The translations under genes were made by a program, and so were the position numbers. From NCBI GenBank assembly GCA_016124955.1, contig WGMR01000007.1, positions 96,840-154,102 on the forward strand: a DNA stretch of 57,263 nucleotides. The letters run 5' to 3'. Positions 18,976-27,131 of this stretch are shown here, piece after piece. The notes under the pieces are model-generated. The model saw only the letters and a program-made list of their open reading frames with translations, was not told where the DNA came from and did no database searches. The stretch is from Alphaproteobacteria bacterium (GTDB lineage Bacteria; Pseudomonadota; Alphaproteobacteria; UBA9219; RFNS01). Positions within the stretch are counted from its first letter, which is position 1, and every line of letters starts with the position of its first letter.

Positions 18976-19356
18976 ATGCGGATAACCGTGAGCAGAAATT
19001 TTTCATCAGAGTCCATGCATTGCGGCGAAAAGGCCTTTGACAAGCTTTTCAAGGTAGCCGCCATGGGCGTTTGCATGCTGGCTTGCTGGGCGACCGGCTT
19101 GGCGCCCTTGCCGGCGCTCGGTTTATGGGCCGGCGGCACTTTCGGCAGCATGATTACAGGCGGCGACGATAAGCTGAAAAGGAAGGCGGGAAGCCTTGCA
19201 ACAGGTGTTGTCGGCGTTGCCCTTGCCATAACATTTCCGCCGGCAGCGGCATTGATGAAATTCAGCTGGATGGCGGCTCTTGCGATCAGCAGCACCGAAG
19301 CATTGTTCGCCGGCGGATACTGGGTGAAAGGCTCCATGCTCGCGATGAGAAGCTAA
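18976..19356 (+). CDS. Hypothetical small membrane protein
   Basis: A 126-residue ORF with a basic N-terminus and three hydrophobic stretches (VAAMGVCMLACWATGLAPLPALGLWAGG, LATGVVGVALAITFPPAAALMKFSWMAALAI, ALFAGGYWV) around a charged GGDDKLKRKAG segment. No family recognised. A later ATG at 19015 is an alternative start, as no good ribosome site is visible at 18976. It sits behind copy 1 of the repeated TTGACA element, in the position normally held by rodA. Confidence 0.5.
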   Translation: MRITVSRNFSSESMHCGEKAFDKLFKVAAMGVCMLACWATGLAPLPALGLWAGGTFGSMITGGDDKLKRKAGSLATGVVGVALAITFPPAAALMKFSWMAALAISSTEALFAGGYWVKGSMLAMRS

Positions 19357-19370
19357 TCGGCGATATTTGC

Positions 19371-19404
19371 CGCACTGCAACGACGAATGTTTATTGACAG
19401 ACCG
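19371..19404 (+). repeat. 34-bp upstream element, copy 2 (contains TTGACA)
   Basis: Second copy of the element at 18894-18927, with TTGACA at 19394-19399. If it is a promoter, transcription would begin near 19429, which argues against the GTG/ATG codons at 19416-19419 and favours the start at 19482 for the next gene. Confidence 0.6.
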
Positions 19405-19481
19405 TTGCACGCGGCGTGATGCTTTCGCCCAAGAAAAAAAGATTCGGAAAAAATCTGGGCGATGGGAAACGGGGGCGAACC

Positions 19482-19769
19482 ATGCGCGACGAAAGCGATA
19501 CAAAAGACGACGGCCTTGGCGGGCTGACGCTGACGGGTTTTGCGATGACCGATATCGCGAAGCTTGGCGCAGACCGCACCGCGCTTGTGAAGGCCTGGTG
19601 CAATGGCGGCGTGAATGTCGCCAAACGCGGCGGGCAGCATATAGGGTATTACCCTGCGGCGGGTTTAAGGTTGCATCTGAGCGCAAGTTCTGTCGGAACG
19701 GGTTATGTGATTGACCGTGTTTCGCGTATGCGGCGCCGCGCGGCAGCCGCCGTGCAACCGGCAATATAG
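19482..19769 (+). CDS. Hypothetical protein
   Basis: A 95-residue soluble protein starting MRDESDTKDDGLGG, with a central GADRTALVKAWCNGGVNVAKRGGQHIGYYPAAGLRLHLS and a basic C-terminus (RVSRMRRRAAAAVQ). I do not recognise the family. The ATG at 19482 is chosen because GGGAAACGGGGGCG lies just upstream and the repeated TTGACA element lies about 85 bp before it. The frame is open up to GTG 19416. Confidence 0.45.
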   Translation: MRDESDTKDDGLGGLTLTGFAMTDIAKLGADRTALVKAWCNGGVNVAKRGGQHIGYYPAAGLRLHLSASSVGTGYVIDRVSRMRRRAAAAVQPAI

Positions 19770-19777
19770 GCCCGGCG

Positions 19778-20044
19778 ATGATCATCGAGCCCAAGGCTTC
19801 GCGCGATCTCGCCCGTTACAAGATTTCCCGTTCCTTTGCCGTAGGCGCGTTTCTGAACAACGGCACGGTGCATAGAAGTCTTGTTTACGTTCCCGTATCC
19901 ATTGCCGCCGGCATGCGAACCGGAAACCCGATGGCCATTCCGGCAACGCTGGTTTTTCTTGTAGGCACGGATGCCCTTGGGGGCGCGGTCTTGCGCGGGG
20001 CGCGGTTATTGTTTGGCCGTCCCCACAACCCGACCAACGGGTAA
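19778..20044 (+). CDS. Hypothetical protein, possibly membrane-associated
   Basis: An 88-residue ORF 8 bp after the preceding small gene, so probably cotranscribed. Polar, basic N-terminus (EPKASRDLARYKISRSF) followed by moderately hydrophobic stretches (LVYVPVSIAAGMRTG, MAIPATLVFLVGTDALGGAVL) and a basic tail. No family recognised. It converges with the RidA gene, ending 5 bp from that stop. Confidence 0.45.
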   Translation: MIIEPKASRDLARYKISRSFAVGAFLNNGTVHRSLVYVPVSIAAGMRTGNPMAIPATLVFLVGTDALGGAVLRGARLLFGRPHNPTNG

Positions 20045-20049
20045 GGTTC

Positions 20050-20514
20050 TTACCTGATTTCCGCCACCGCTTCGACTTCGACCGCCGCATCGAGCGGCAA
20101 TGAAGGGCAGCCCACGGCGGCGCGGGTATGCTTGCCCGCATCCCCGAATACTTCCACGAACAATTCCGACGCGCCGTTGATCACCGCGGAGTGACCGGTG
20201 AAGCCGGGCGCGCAGGCAACGAAGCCGCCGACACGCACGATGCGCGAGAATTTGCCCCAATCCCCCGCCAGCGCGGCCTTGATTTGCGCGATCACGTTGA
20301 TGGCACAAAGCCGCGCCGCCGCCGCGCCCGTTTGCAGATCGACGCCATCGCCAAGCTTGCCGGTATATTTGATTTTTCCTTCTTCGATGGGCACTTGCCC
20401 CGAAATATAGGCGAGCTTGCCCGTCATAACGAAAGGCACATAGGCCGCCACGGGGGCGGGCGGGTTTGGCAGCGCGATGCCGAGCGAAGCGAGCTTTTGT
20501 TCGATGGGGTGCAA
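20050..20514 (-). CDS. RidA (YjgF/YER057c/UK114) family protein
   Basis: A 154-residue protein of the RidA superfamily, whose founding members deaminate reactive enamine/imine intermediates. Family features: [56 protein letters not shown] (alphaproteobacterial long type) and the C-terminal [20 protein letters not shown]. The arginine usual in the active site ([13 protein letters not shown] region) is present as R132. It starts only 3 bp downstream of the clpA stop, so it is probably in the clpS-clpA transcript. Exact substrate unknown. Confidence 0.88.
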   Translation of the reverse strand: MHPIEQKLASLGIALPNPPAPVAAYVPFVMTGKLAYISGQVPIEEGKIKYTGKLGDGVDLQTGAAAARLCAINVIAQIKAALAGDWGKFSRIVRVGGFVACAPGFTGHSAVINGASELFVEVFGDAGKHTRAAVGCPSLPLDAAVEVEAVAEIR

Positions 20515-20517
20515 AGG

Positions 20518-22869
20518 TTACCGTTCCGCCAGCGCGCGGGATTTATGGCCCCGCTTCGGTTTTTTGCCGCCCGAACCACCGCTTACGTCCGGCGCGGGCG
20601 GGTAGGCGAAGCCAAGCTTGTCGGCAGCCTTATCGACACCGATAACCGCGACGCCACCCTTGGCGAGGCGGCCGAACAGAAGCTCTTCCGAAAGCGGCTT
20701 CTTTACATGTTCCTGAATAATGCGTGCCAGCGGGCGGGCGCCATAGAGCGGATCGTAGCCCTTGGCGCCGAGCCATGCGCGCGCTTCATCCGTCAGATCG
20801 ATCGTCACGCCCCTGTCGGCGAGCTGGCCTTCGAGCTGGAGGATGAATTTATCGACCACGCGGCCGATCACCGCAGGCGACAGGTTGGCGAAGGTGATAA
20901 TGGCATCAAGCCGGTTGCGAAACTCGGGCGTGAACATCTTGTTGATCGCTTCGGTATCCTCGCCGGTACGGACGCCGCGCTCGAACCCTATCGCGTGCTT
21001 CGCGAGATCGGCCGCGCCCGCATTCGTGGTCATGATCAGCACGACATTGCGGAAATCGACCGCCTTGCCGCTATGGTCCGTGAGTTTGCCGTGATCCATC
21101 ACTTGCAGCAGCACGTTGAAAAGATCGGGGTGCGCCTTTTCGATTTCATCGAGCAAAAGCACGCAATGCGGGTTCTGATCGACCGCGTCGGTCAGAAGGC
21201 CGCCCTGATCGAAGCCGACATAACCCGGCGGCGCGCCGATCAGGCGGCTGATGCTGTGACGTTCCATATATTCGGACATATCGAAACGCTTAAGCTCGAC
21301 CCCCATGGAGCGGGAAAGCTGCCGCGCCACTTCGGTTTTGCCGACACCCGTGGGGCCCGAGAAAAGGTAGCAGCCGATGGGTTTTTCCGGCTCGCGCAAG
21401 CCCGCGCGTGCCATCTTGATGGCGGTAACCAGCGCGGCAATGGCATCGTCCTGCCCATAGACCATGGCCTTGAGATCGCGCTCCATGTTCTGCAGCACGG
21501 CGCGGTCGTCGCTGGAAACGGTTTTTGACGGGATGCGCGCCATCTTGGCCACGATCGCTTCAATCTCCTTCACGCCGATGGTGCGCTTGCGTTTTGACGG
21601 CGGCAGCAGCATTTGCGAAGCGCCGGCCTCGTCGATCACATCGATCGCCTTGTCCGGCAGCTTGCGGTCGCCGATATAGCGGGTGGAAAGATCGACCGCA
21701 GCCTTGACCGCATCGGCGGTATAGCGCACGCCATGATGGTCTTCGTAATAGCTTTTCAGGCCGGTGAGGATCTTGATCGTGTCGGCGGTGGACGGCTCGT
21801 TCACGTCGATCTTCTGGAAGCGGCGCACCAGTGCGCGGTCTTTTTCGAAATAGTTGCGGTATTCCTTGTAGGTGGTGGAACCGATACAGCGAAGCCCTCC
21901 CTGCGCCAGCGCGGGCTTGAGCAGGTTCGATGCATCCATCGAGCCGCCGGATGTCGCGCCCGCACCGATCACGGTGTGAATTTCGTCGATAAACAACACC
22001 GCGCCGGGAATGGTTTTCAGCTCGGCCAGCACGTTTTTCAACCGCTCCTCGAAATCGCCGCGGTAGCGGGTGCCGGCCAGCAACATGCCCATATCGAGCG
22101 CGAAAATGACCGCATCTTTCAAAACCTCCGGCACTTCGCCGTGGATGATGCGCCGCGCCAGCCCTTCGGCGATCGCGGTTTTGCCGACGCCGGGCTCGCC
22201 CACGTAAAGCGGGTTGTTTTTCTGGCGGCGGCAGAGAATCTGGATCGTGCGTTCGACCTCGGCCGCGCGACCGATCAGCGGATCGATTTTGCCTCCCCGC
22301 GCCTTGTCGTTCAGGTTGACGCAATAGGCATCAAGCGCTTCGCGTCCCTTTTTGGCGGATTTGCCTTCCGCGGGTTCTTCTTCCGCGCCCGTGCCGCCTT
22401 CGGCATTGGCCCCGGCCGCGCTGCGTGCGCCGGATGTTTTGCTGATCCCGTGGGAGATATAGTTGACGGCATCGAAGCGCGTCATATCCTGTCCCTGCAG
22501 GAAGAATACGGCGTGACTTTCACGCTCCGAGAAAAGGGAAACCAGCACATTGGCACCCGTGACTTCCTCGCGCCCCGCCGATTGCACATGCAGCGCCGCG
22601 CGTTGCAGCACGCGCTGGAAGCCTGCGGTGGGCTTGGCATCGCCGGTCTCCGCGCTTATGAGGCTTTCAAGCTCGCCATCAAGGTAGCCGGCAAGGTCGC
22701 TGCGCAACCGGTCAAGGTTGACGCCGCAGGCGCGCATCACCGCCACGGCATCCTGATCTTCGGTCAGCGCCAGCAGCATATGTTCGAGGGTCGCGAATTC
22801 GTGCCGCCGGTCGTTGGCGAGCGCGAGTGCGCGGTGGAGAGATCTTTCCAGATTGCGGGAGAGCATCAT
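20518..22869 (-). CDS. clpA: ATP-dependent Clp protease ATP-binding subunit ClpA
   Basis: About 783 residues. An N-terminal ClpN double repeat ([35 protein letters not shown]) is followed by AAA-1 with Walker [15 protein letters not shown] and AAA-2 with Walker [15 protein letters not shown], the [19 protein letters not shown] Walker B block and the [14 protein letters not shown] sensor-2 region. It unfolds substrates for ClpP. It has a slightly long basic, glycine-rich C-terminus ([20 protein letters not shown]). The start overlaps the clpS stop as ATGA; the ATG three bases later (22866) is equally possible. Confidence 0.96.
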   Translation of the reverse strand: MMLSRNLERSLHRALALANDRRHEFATLEHMLLALTEDQDAVAVMRACGVNLDRLRSDLAGYLDGELESLISAETGDAKPTAGFQRVLQRAALHVQSAGREEVTGANVLVSLFSERESHAVFFLQGQDMTRFDAVNYISHGISKTSGARSAAGANAEGGTGAEEEPAEGKSAKKGREALDAYCVNLNDKARGGKIDPLIGRAAEVERTIQILCRRQKNNPLYVGEPGVGKTAIAEGLARRIIHGEVPEVLKDAVIFALDMGMLLAGTRYRGDFEERLKNVLAELKTIPGAVLFIDEIHTVIGAGATSGGSMDASNLLKPALAQGGLRCIGSTTYKEYRNYFEKDRALVRRFQKIDVNEPSTADTIKILTGLKSYYEDHHGVRYTADAVKAAVDLSTRYIGDRKLPDKAIDVIDEAGASQMLLPPSKRKRTIGVKEIEAIVAKMARIPSKTVSSDDRAVLQNMERDLKAMVYGQDDAIAALVTAIKMARAGLREPEKPIGCYLFSGPTGVGKTEVARQLSRSMGVELKRFDMSEYMERHSISRLIGAPPGYVGFDQGGLLTDAVDQNPHCVLLLDEIEKAHPDLFNVLLQVMDHGKLTDHSGKAVDFRNVVLIMTTNAGAADLAKHAIGFERGVRTGEDTEAINKMFTPEFRNRLDAIITFANLSPAVIGRVVDKFILQLEGQLADRGVTIDLTDEARAWLGAKGYDPLYGARPLARIIQEHVKKPLSEELLFGRLAKGGVAVIGVDKAADKLGFAYPPAPDVSGGSGGKKPKRGHKSRALAER

Positions 22870-23222
22870 TCCTTCTCCATCGTGCATTGCAGGGGGTGCT
22901 GGTTCTGGCGCGCCGCATCCATCACCTGCGACACCTTGGTTTCGGCGACTTCATAGGTATAGACGCCGCACAGCCCCGTTCCCTTGCGGTGGACGTGCAG
23001 CATGATGCGGGTGGCTTCCTCGCGGCTTTTGTTGAAGAAGGTCTCCAGTACCTGCACCACAAACTCCATCGGCGTGTAATCGTCGTTGAGCAGCAGAACC
23101 TTGTAGAGCGACGGCTTCTTCGTGGCCGGCTTGCTTTTGACGGCGATACCGGTGCCGGCATCGTCGCCCTTCCGGGGCCCGGCCAGAAGCGGCGAAGCGG
23201 GCGAAGGGTCATGGGTGGTCAT
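22866..23222 (-). CDS. clpS: ClpS adaptor, N-degron recognition factor
   Basis: A 118-residue adaptor that delivers N-end-rule substrates to ClpA. Family core: [25 protein letters not shown] (substrate-binding pocket residues NDDYTPM), [24 protein letters not shown]. The N-terminus ([23 protein letters not shown]) is disordered as expected. I start at the ATG 23222; in-frame ATGs upstream at 23237 and 23234 are possible. It overlaps clpA by 4 bases, giving translational coupling. Confidence 0.93.
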   Translation of the reverse strand: MTTHDPSPASPLLAGPRKGDDAGTGIAVKSKPATKKPSLYKVLLLNDDYTPMEFVVQVLETFFNKSREEATRIMLHVHRKGTGLCGVYTYEVAETKVSQVMDAARQNQHPLQCTMEKE

Positions 23223-23317
23223 GGGCAACACCATCATACTGAAAAACAAGAACGAATCCATAGCCCTATCGGGCTCAAACACCCATTTCCCCGCATGCGC
23301 GCTGTTCCTGCCATAGT

Positions 23318-23346
23318 TTCAACATATTGTAATCATTGAATAAAAT
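23318..23346 (+). promoter_or_regulatory. Candidate promoter for the nadD operon
   Basis: TTCAAC (23318-23323), a 17-base spacer and TAAAAT (23341-23346) lie 55 bp upstream of nadD in an AT-rich patch between the divergent clpS and nadD genes. Confidence 0.4.
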
Positions 23347-23401
23347 AGCAATGGTGCAGCGCAAATGCCGATTTTCACGGCGTTTTCGCCTCTTTTTTGA
23401 T

Positions 23402-24022
23402 ATGATGGCGGCTATGGCAAAAAACAAGGACACCAACAAAAGCGGGGAACGGATCGGCCTTCTCGGCGGTTCTTTCAACCCCGCGCACCACGCGCATCTG
23501 GCCATGAGCCGCTATGCGCTCGATCACCTGAAGCTCGATGCCGTTTGGTGGATGGTGGCGCTGCAAAACCCGCTTAAGGGCCAGCACGGCATGGCACCCT
23601 ATGCCGATCGGCTTGCGGGCGCGCGCGCCATTGCGGCTGGCGAGCCGCGCGTTACGGTCAGCGATTTCGAGCAGCAGACGGGTACCAATTATACCATCGA
23701 CATGCTGCGCGCGCTTATGGGCACAAACCCGGGCAAGCAGTTTATCTGGCTCATGGGCGCAGACAACATGTTGCAGATGGACCAGTGGAAGGATTGGCAG
23801 GAAATTTTCAGCCTGATCCCCATTGCAGTGCTTCGCCGCCCGCCCTATTCTGCGATGGTGGAAACGGCGCGGGCCGCTCATACCTTCGGGCGGTACCGTC
23901 TTCCGGATCAGGATGCGGCGCTTCTTGCCGGGGCCAAGTTGCCGGCTTGGGCGCTTTGCGACAATCCGGAACATGCGCTGTCGGCCACGGTAATTCGCGA
24001 AGGCACCGCCGCGGGCAAGTAG
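23402..24022 (+). CDS. nadD: Nicotinate-nucleotide adenylyltransferase
   Basis: About 206 residues. It adenylates nicotinate mononucleotide in NAD synthesis. Nucleotidyltransferase motifs: GLLGGSFNPAHHAHLAMSRYAL (GGSFxPxHxGH type), VWWMVALQNPLKG, IWLMGADNMLQMDQWKDWQEIF and the C-terminal SATVIREG (ISSTxIR type). The start is ambiguous: ATG 23402, 23405 or 23414 all lack a clear ribosome site, and the frame is open to 23336. First gene of the nadD-rsfS-rlmH group typical of alphaproteobacteria. Confidence 0.93.
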   Translation: MMAAMAKNKDTNKSGERIGLLGGSFNPAHHAHLAMSRYALDHLKLDAVWWMVALQNPLKGQHGMAPYADRLAGARAIAAGEPRVTVSDFEQQTGTNYTIDMLRALMGTNPGKQFIWLMGADNMLQMDQWKDWQEIFSLIPIAVLRRPPYSAMVETARAAHTFGRYRLPDQDAALLAGAKLPAWALCDNPEHALSATVIREGTAAGK

Positions 24023-24055
24023 GCGGGGCCCGCGATATAGCAGAAGAGGAATTGC

Positions 24056-24607
24056 GTGGCCAAAGCGAGATTGAAGCCCGCCCGGAAAACCGGCAGCGGC
24101 AAAAAGAAAAGCCCGAAAAGCAAAATCAGGAAAAGCCCGAAAAAGACCAAGGCGCGCGCCGTGAAAAAACCGGCGCGCAAGCCTGCGGCAAAACCGCGCA
24201 ATGCCGCGCCGAAAAAACCCGCGCCGAAAAAGCTGGCTGCGCCTTCGCGGCAAAGGACGGCATCGCCTGCGGGCGTGCCCGAACAGCTGCGCGATCTGGC
24301 GCTTCGTGCGCTCGACGGACGCAAGGCCGAAAATGTCATGACCGTCGATCTGCGCGGCCGTAGCGCGATCGCCGATTACCTGATCATCGCCACGGGCCGC
24401 TCTTCGCGCCAGATCGCCGCGCTGGCCGACGGCGTGCGCGAAGTTGTTATGAAATCCGGTTCGCCCCCGCCGCGCATCGAAGGCAAACAGCAGGGCGATT
24501 GGGTGCTTGTGGATGCGGGCGATGTGATCGTGCACCTGTTCCGGCCCGAAGTGCGGCATTTCTATAATATCGAAACCATCTACGGCCTTGCGCCGCCGCG
24601 GGACTAG
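24056..24607 (+). CDS. rsfS: Ribosomal silencing factor RsfS with a long basic N-terminal tail
   Basis: 183 residues. The C-terminal half (from about residue 74) is the RsfS/Iojap domain, which binds ribosomal protein uL14 and blocks subunit joining under starvation: LRDLALRALDGRKAENVMTVDLRGRSAIADYLIIATGRSSRQIAALAD, GDWVLVDAGDVIVHLFRPEVRHFYNIE. The first ~72 residues are a lysine/alanine/proline repeat tail, similar in composition to histone H1 or AlgP-type tails, absent from ordinary RsfS (about 110-150 residues). The GTG start at 24056 is supported by AGAAGAGGA 5-6 bases upstream, so the tail is probably translated. 5 bp separate it from rlmH. Confidence 0.92.
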   Translation: MAKARLKPARKTGSGKKKSPKSKIRKSPKKTKARAVKKPARKPAAKPRNAAPKKPAPKKLAAPSRQRTASPAGVPEQLRDLALRALDGRKAENVMTVDLRGRSAIADYLIIATGRSSRQIAALADGVREVVMKSGSPPPRIEGKQQGDWVLVDAGDVIVHLFRPEVRHFYNIETIYGLAPPRD

Positions 24608-24612
24608 CGGGC

Positions 24613-25062
24613 GTGGCGCTGCATATCATTGCCATCGGGAAAATGCAGGGCGCGGAAGCCGAACTGTTCAACGAATATGCGAAGCGTATAAAGCCGGCTT
24701 TGACGGCGCGGGAATTCCCCGCGCCGCGCGCGCTTACGGGCGCCGCGCTGAAGCGGGCGGAGGCCGACAAGCTGCTTGGCGCGTTGCCGCGCGAATGTTT
24801 CGTGATCGCGCTCGATGTGCGCGGCAAGGATATCGGCAGCGAGGCGCTGGCGGAAAAGCTTTCGGCATGGCAGCAGCGCAAGAACGCCGCCTTTATCATC
24901 GGCGGCGCCGATGGCCTGGATGCGCGCGTGCTGGAACGCGCCGATTTCACGCTGTCGCTTGGCGCCAAGACATGGCCGCACATGCTGGCGCGCGTCATGC
25001 TGATCGAACAAATCTACCGCGCGAAACAAATTAACGCCGGGCACCCGTATCACAGGGCGTAG
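24613..25062 (+). CDS. rlmH: 23S rRNA (pseudouridine1915-N3)-methyltransferase RlmH
   Basis: A 149-residue SPOUT-fold methyltransferase. Signature segments: LHIIAIGKMQGAEAELFNEYAKRI, CFVIALDVRGKDIGSEALAEKL, AAFIIGGADGLDARVLERADFTLSLGAKTWPHMLARVMLIEQIYRAKQINAGHPYH. Normal length. The GTG start at 24613 lies 5 bp after rsfS. It methylates helix 69 of 23S rRNA. Confidence 0.96.
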   Translation: MALHIIAIGKMQGAEAELFNEYAKRIKPALTAREFPAPRALTGAALKRAEADKLLGALPRECFVIALDVRGKDIGSEALAEKLSAWQQRKNAAFIIGGADGLDARVLERADFTLSLGAKTWPHMLARVMLIEQIYRAKQINAGHPYHRA

Positions 25063-25069
25063 AACGCGT

Positions 25070-25480
25070 TTACCGGCGCGGCCCTTCAATTTGCAACGGC
25101 GGCGGGCCGGCGGTAATGCGGATGTTTTTCGCTGTGATGGGAGCGCGTTTCACCATCATGACGGTAACCAGGGCGACGACGCCGGCGGTTGCCGTTATGC
25201 CGAGCGCGATGGGGTTGTGCGCGAGGTAGAGCACCGCATCCTTGACCAGCGACCAGTTCAGGCCCGTGAGGTGCGCGCCGGTTTCGGTAAACGCCGCCAT
25301 GGTGGTTTCCGCATTCAGGGAATGGATGGCGAAAGCGGTTCCCCCGGTGGCTGCCGAACTTCCGAGCCCGGTAAGCCCGGCCGCGACATGCCTTTTTGTA
25401 ATGCGAAATTCCGCCATCGGGCCTTGCGCCCTTTGGTGCACGACGACATCGCGGCTGCGTACTATTGCCGGAAGGCCCAT
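25070..25480 (-). CDS. Hypothetical membrane protein
   Basis: A 136-residue ORF (or 115 from the internal ATG at 25417, MAEFRITKRH). It has a glycine/alanine-rich N-terminal segment (AAGLTGLGSSAATGGTAFAI), a central polar region and one clear membrane helix (IALGITATAGVVALVTVMMV) followed by a basic tail (KRAPITAKN...). No family recognised. It is inserted antisense between rlmH and gpmI, breaking a conserved gene run, and converges with rlmH, 7 bp apart. Confidence 0.5.
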   Translation of the reverse strand: MGLPAIVRSRDVVVHQRAQGPMAEFRITKRHVAAGLTGLGSSAATGGTAFAIHSLNAETTMAAFTETGAHLTGLNWSLVKDAVLYLAHNPIALGITATAGVVALVTVMMVKRAPITAKNIRITAGPPPLQIEGPRR

Positions 25481-25595
25481 TTCACAATTCCCGTGTTTTT
25501 GTGTAATACACTAGTGCCAATAAACATGTCCCTGAATGCGGGTACTTTAGTATAAAGGCGCGGCGAGGAACAGACCGAAAAAACCATGGGTAAAC

Positions 25596-27131
25596 ATGAC
25601 AGATAAACGCCCGAAACCTGTTGTTTTATGCGTGCTTGACGGCTGGGGCTGGCGCGAAGGCGGGGAAGATAACGCGGTTGCCCGCGCCAACACGCCCAGC
25701 TTTGACCGGCTTTGGCAAAGCTGCCCGCACGGTTTTTTAAAGACCGGCGAGGAGGATGTCGGGCTGCCCGCAGGGCAGATGGGCAATTCCGAGGTCGGGC
25801 ACATGAACCTTGGCGCCGGGCGCGTCGTGTTTCAGGATTTACCGATGATCGACCGCGCGATCGCCGCCGGCGATCTGAAAACCAACAAGGTTTTGAGCGA
25901 TTTTATCGCCGCGCTCAAGAAAAGCGGCGGCACCTGTCATTTGATGGGGCTTGCATCGCCCGGCGGCGTGCACAGTCATGAAAAACATATGATCGAGCTT
26001 GCGCGCGAGGTTGCGGGTGCCGGCGTGCCGGTTGCCGTGCATGCCTTCCTTGACGGCCGCGACGTGCCGCCGCGAAACGCGCTTTCCACCATTCCGCCGC
26101 TGGCGGAACGGATGGCGGCCATTCCGGGCGTGCGGGTCGCGACCCTGTGCGGGCGTTATTACGCGATGGACCGCGACAAACGCTGGGACCGCGTGGAAAA
26201 GGCCTATGCCATGCTGACGGACGGCGATGCGCAGCTGGCGAACGACGTTGCCGCTGCGATCAAGGCTTCGTACAAGGCGGACAAGGGCGACGAATTTATG
26301 CTGCCGGCCAAGATCGGCGATTACAGCGGCATGAAGAACGGCGACGGTTTGCTGATGGCGAATTTCCGCGCCGACCGGGTGCGGCAGATCCTTGCTTCTC
26401 TGCTCGATCCCGCATTCGACGGCTTTACGCGCAAGCATATCGTGAAGTTCGCGGCCGCCGCCGGGATGGTGGAATATTCGTCCGCGCTCAACAAGTTTCT
26501 GCCCGCGATCTTTCCGCCCAAAAGCATCAAGGACGGCATGGGCGAGATTGTGTCGCGCGCCGGCATGAAGCAGCTGCGCATCGCGGAAACCGAAAAATAT
26601 GCGCATGTCACCTATTTCTTCAATGGCGGCGAAGAGGTTGTGTATCCGGGGGAAGAGCGCATCATGGTGCCTTCGCCCAAGGTTGCCACCTATGACCTGC
26701 AGCCTGAAATGTCGGCCGCCGAGGTGACCGACAAGGTTGTGGGCGCGATCGACGCGGGCAGGTTCGATTTTATCGTTATCAATTTTGCCAACCCGGACAT
26801 GGTCGGCCACACCGGCGATATCGAAGCCGCCATCAGGGCGGTGGAGGCGGTCGATCGCGGACTCGGCGCCATTGCCGATGCCGTGACGCGCGCGGGCGGC
26901 GCGCTGTTCGCGACCGCCGATCATGGCAATTGCGAAATGATGTTCGATACCGGCACCAAAGGCCCGCACACCGCGCATACGCTGAACCCCGTGCCTGCGA
27001 TTTTGCTGGGCGCGCCGGCGGGCGTGAAGAAGCTGCAAAACGGGCGGCTGGCCGATGTGGCGCCGACCTTGCTCGAAATCATGGGCTTGCCGCGGCCGCC
27101 CGTGATGGACGGCAAGAGCTTGCTGGCCTGA
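25596..27131 (+). CDS. gpmI: 2,3-bisphosphoglycerate-independent phosphoglycerate mutase
   Basis: A 511-residue Mn-dependent glycolytic enzyme of the alkaline phosphatase superfamily. VLCVLDGWGWREGGEDNAVARANTP opens the phosphatase domain; the phospho-acceptor serine lies in GQMGNSEVGHMNLGAGR; the transferase domain has SPGGVHSHEKH, HAFLDGRDVPPRNA and GRYYAMDRDKRWDR; metal ligands recur in NFANPDMVGHTGDIEAA and ATADHGNCEMM. Normal length. Its TGA overlaps the ATG of the next gene by one base, giving translational coupling. Confidence 0.97.
   Translation: MTDKRPKPVVLCVLDGWGWREGGEDNAVARANTPSFDRLWQSCPHGFLKTGEEDVGLPAGQMGNSEVGHMNLGAGRVVFQDLPMIDRAIAAGDLKTNKVLSDFIAALKKSGGTCHLMGLASPGGVHSHEKHMIELAREVAGAGVPVAVHAFLDGRDVPPRNALSTIPPLAERMAAIPGVRVATLCGRYYAMDRDKRWDRVEKAYAMLTDGDAQLANDVAAAIKASYKADKGDEFMLPAKIGDYSGMKNGDGLLMANFRADRVRQILASLLDPAFDGFTRKHIVKFAAAAGMVEYSSALNKFLPAIFPPKSIKDGMGEIVSRAGMKQLRIAETEKYAHVTYFFNGGEEVVYPGEERIMVPSPKVATYDLQPEMSAAEVTDKVVGAIDAGRFDFIVINFANPDMVGHTGDIEAAIRAVEAVDRGLGAIADAVTRAGGALFATADHGNCEMMFDTGTKGPHTAHTLNPVPAILLGAPAGVKKLQNGRLADVAPTLLEIMGLPRPPVMDGKSLLA

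Noticed and set aside
20128-22956. Long plus-strand ORFs (466 and 447 codons) opposite ridA and clpA
   Set aside because: They mirror the ClpA codon pattern, contain no signal, domain or ribosome site, and clpA is unambiguous.
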